Assembly: GCA_018500065.2 (NCBI GenBank)
Contig: JAHBAO020000375.1
Coordinates: 1 to 7,227 of the forward strand
Length of the DNA: 7,227 nt
Direction of reading: 5' to 3'
DNA from: Octadecabacter sp.
GTDB lineage: Bacteria; Pseudomonadota; Alphaproteobacteria; Rhodobacterales; Rhodobacteraceae
Positions within the stretch are counted from its first letter, which is position 1. Every line of letters starts with the position of its first letter. A program made the translations under genes and the position numbers. Under the pieces are notes generated by a model. The model saw only the letters and a list, made by a program, of their open reading frames with translations, ran no database searches and was not told the DNA's origin. This document shows positions 5,702-7,227 of the stretch, piece by piece.

Positions 5702-6870
5702 GCTTTCTGAACCAAACTGGCGACATCTGAACCAACGGCATCCATACTGGTGCGTGCGCGATCGTATGTGCTGCGGGTCATATCCGACCGTGCCACCTCA
5801 TAGATCGACATCTTCAGCATCGACGCATCCGCAATCGCCGTGCTGCGCAGCGCGGTCGACGGGATAATCCGCTCCTGAAACAACGCACGCATCAAGGATA
5901 CGATCTGCTGGCTTGGAATATCGCTCGGGTCATCTCTTGTGATCAGAAAGCTAAAGAAGTCGTGATCCATGCGGACGCCGGTATCCTCAATCACGCCCAA
6001 ATATGCAGACGTCATTTCGATAAACTGCTGGGTGGACGCAAGGTCGAGCATGCTGGGCGTCATCGGCACGAGAACCGACGTCGCTGCAAACAAACCCGTC
6101 AGCGTCAGAAATCCGAGGGCAGGGGGGCTGTCGATGATCACGACATCGTAGTTGCCCTCAACAGGGGCCAAAACGTCCGAAAGCCGCTCGAAAAACGCAG
6201 CGCCACGGCCAGCGTTTACCGCCGTTTCAGTCTCGAACTCACTGAGAATAAGGCGGGCAGGGGCCAGATCGAGGCCGGGGAAATAGGTGTCTACAATGAC
6301 ATCCGACAAGGGCAGGGGGTCTTCATAGCGCATGGCGTCATAAATCGTCGGCCCATCAAACTCCAACTCGGTCTGAAGCCCGCAAAAGCCCGTCAAACTG
6401 CCTTGCGGGTCCAGATCGATCGCGAGCACGCGATAGCCATTCAGGGCGAGATAGTGACACAAATGGATGGTGGCAGTGGACTTTGCAGACCCACCTTTAA
6501 AATTCATCAGCTGGATGACTTGCAGCTTGTCGCCCTCACGACGCCCAGGCAGATATTTCCCTTTGGTGCGCGATCCTGCTTCAAGCGCCTGACGCATGGC
6601 CCAAATCTCATCACCCGAATAAGACCGCCGCCCACCTTTGTTCACCGCAGGCTCTGGCAACGTACCTTCGCTATGGCCTTTGCGCAGGAATTGTCCCGAA
6701 ACGCCCAGCAAATCGGCGGTCTCCGTCGCACTGAAACCGCGCAACGACTTACGCTGGTCTGGTGCATAAACTTGCTGTAAATGTGTGGTTAACGCGGTCT
6801 TCAACCGCTCGGCCATTTGCTCTGTCACTTCGGACTGAGAGGCCGCTGAAATGGGTGCCGTCTGAAACAT
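5689..6870 (-). CDS. repA: Plasmid partition ATPase RepA (ParA family)
   Basis: Walker-type ParA ATPase that drives plasmid segregation with RepB-parS and autorepresses the operon. In its 393 residues, an N-terminal DNA-binding region with a MerR-like helix-turn-helix (ATETADLLGVSGQFLRK, 48-64) precedes the ATPase domain. The deviant Walker A is KGGSAKST (125-132), with signature lysine K125 and K130; the Walker A' region is IDLDPQGSL (151-159) and Walker B is VVIIDSPP with D247. The P-loop has Ala129 where Gly is commonest. Length and layout are typical of RepA from repABC replicons. The first gene of the operon, it ends in TAG at 5691-5689, adjoining or slightly overlapping repB. The ATG at 6870 is preceded by a purine-rich GGGAAAAGAG. 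Complete, no damage seen. Confidence 0.96.
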   Translation of the reverse strand: MFQTAPISAASQSEVTEQMAERLKTALTTHLQQVYAPDQRKSLRGFSATETADLLGVSGQFLRKGHSEGTLPEPAVNKGGRRSYSGDEIWAMRQALEAGSRTKGKYLPGRREGDKLQVIQLMNFKGGSAKSTATIHLCHYLALNGYRVLAIDLDPQGSLTGFCGLQTELEFDGPTIYDAMRYEDPLPLSDVIVDTYFPGLDLAPARLILSEFETETAVNAGRGAAFFERLSDVLAPVEGNYDVVIIDSPPALGFLTLTGLFAATSVLVPMTPSMLDLASTQQFIEMTSAYLGVIEDTGVRMDHDFFSFLITRDDPSDIPSQQIVSLMRALFQERIIPSTALRSTAIADASMLKMSIYEVARSDMTRSTYDRARTSMDAVGSDVASLVQKAWGR

Positions 6871-6892
6871 GGTTGCTCTTTTCCCGCTCTTT

Positions 6893-6910
6893 GTTGCTTA
6901 TTTGCGCAAC
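6893..6910. repeat. Inverted repeat in the repA 5' leader
   Basis: GTTGC (6893-6897) and GCAAC (6906-6910) form a 5-bp dyad around an 8-base centre, and the right arm sits within the palindrome TTGCGCAA (6902-6909). It lies 23-40 bases upstream of the repA start, where an operator for RepA/RepB autorepression or a weak leader hairpin could be. Function is inferred from position only. Confidence 0.3.
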
Positions 6911-6920
6911 TTGAGAACAG

Positions 6921-6949
6921 TAAGGGAGTGATTCACCCCTCTAAGTCAA
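6921..6949 (-). promoter_or_regulatory. Candidate promoter region of the repABC operon with internal dyad
   Basis: On the minus strand, TTGACT (6949-6944) is a good -35 hexamer about 75 bases upstream of the repA ATG. The best-spaced -10 candidates (CCCTTA or CCTTAC near 6926-6920) are poor. Between them lies an imperfect dyad centred on 6932 (GTGA-T-TCAC, extended by GG/CC after one mismatch), placed as an operator would be. The promoter is expected here from operon layout, but the exact boxes are uncertain. Confidence 0.4.
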
Positions 6950-7014
6950 GAAAAATGTCCACAGGTGGCGAGTCTCTGCAACGGACCCCCAAGATGTGCT
7001 AAATCTAAGGCTCG

Positions 7015-7030
7015 GTTAACAGCTGTTAAC
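7015..7030. promoter_or_regulatory. parS: parS centromere site upstream of repA
   Basis: Third exact copy of GTTAACAGCTGTTAAC, 145 bases upstream of the repA start and outside the predicted operon promoter. It marks the outer edge of the recognisable replicon: the transposase remnant begins only about 30 bases further on. Confidence 0.87.
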
Positions 7031-7058
7031 AACACGAGGGCAGGGCAGGGGCGGTTGG

Positions 7059-7227
7059 GGATCTGTCGTAGCGGGTTGAGATGCGTCGCCAATCTTTGAG
7101 TCTGCCGAACATTCTCTCGATCATTGGGCGACAGTGCATTGCGGAGCAGCAGTGTCCCGAGAGGGGTACTTGACGGTCTTCTTGCGCGACTTGCGACCGG
7201 GAATGCCGTACGATGTGCCTTGAGTTA
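7059..7227 (-). pseudogene. Remnant of an IS5-family transposase, C-terminal end, frameshifted
   Basis: Read on the minus strand, the segment entering from the window edge encodes TQGTSYGIPGRKSRKKTVKY, similar to the GRKSRK...VKY stretch of IS5-family (IS427-like) DDE transposases. From 7124, in another frame, it encodes MIERMFGRLKDWRR followed by ISTRYDRS, the typical block around the catalytic glutamate (here probably E3 of this stretch) near the transposase C-terminus. The two parts are out of frame: 53 bases lie between the VKY tyrosine and the MF of the second block, where about 39 would be expected, so there is a net insertion or rearrangement between 7165 and 7113. After RYDRS the family sequence is lost and the frame runs to a stop inside parS (7028-7026). 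No terminal inverted repeat was recognised here. It is non-functional, and its 5' part is outside the window. Confidence 0.75.

Noticed and set aside
5962..6780. Plus-strand open frame of 272 residues opposite repA
   Set aside because: It lies wholly antisense to repA, whose ParA motifs are unmistakable; the translation is rich in R, H and Q without recognisable motifs, as expected for a shadow frame in coding DNA.
6952..6964. DnaA-box-like ATGTCCACA upstream of repA
   Set aside because: Two mismatches to TTWTNCACA and no AT-rich or repeat context; weaker than the site in repC.
1..7227. CRISPR array, tRNA, rRNA, toxin-antitoxin pair or phage genes
   Set aside because: I saw no regularly spaced repeats, no cloverleaf-like or rRNA sequence, and no small gene pair that would support any of these.

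Overview
The window looks like an alphaproteobacterial, most likely Rhodobacterales (Roseobacter-group), replicon. The evidence is a complete repABC plasmid replication and partition operon, a type of replicon essentially confined to Alphaproteobacteria, together with an AcnB-type aconitase and a membrane-bound sugar-nucleotide dehydratase. The taxonomic call is inference from protein family resemblance; no rRNA or other marker is present.

Layout. 1-1070 (+) is the 3' part of acnB (TCA-cycle aconitase B), cut by the window edge and followed by a strong intrinsic terminator at 1098-1130. 1172-3076 (-) is a complete CapD/WbpM/PglF-type polysaccharide biosynthesis protein that converges on acnB. 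3163-6870 (-) is the operon repA-repB-repC: repA (ParA-like ATPase) at 6870-5689, repB (ParB-like centromere-binding protein) at about 5701-4706, and repC (replication initiator) at 4509-3163. 7059-7227 (-) is a frameshifted C-terminal remnant of an IS5-family transposase that ends just outside the replicon.

The replicon carries its expected cis elements. Three exact copies of the 16-bp palindrome GTTAACAGCTGTTAAC, which fits the known repABC parS pattern GTTNNNNGCNNNNAAC, lie upstream of repA, inside the repB coding sequence, and across the repB stop codon. The repB-repC gap holds a plus-strand promoter candidate and a near-perfect intrinsic terminator that together delimit an antisense RNA of about 62 nt, the expected counter-transcribed incompatibility RNA. 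An AT-rich, repeat-containing block inside repC is the likely replication origin.

How it works together (family knowledge applied here): RepA and RepB bind parS to segregate the replicon and repress the operon; the antisense RNA limits RepC synthesis and so copy number; RepC initiates replication at its own gene. The main biological oddity is the neighbourhood: a core metabolic gene (acnB) lies about 2.1 kb from an apparently intact plasmid replication module. This suggests either a chromid or large plasmid carrying a core gene, or a repABC element integrated into a chromosome. I found no clearly undescribed system; the replicon belongs to a known family, with interesting details in the placement of its parS sites.
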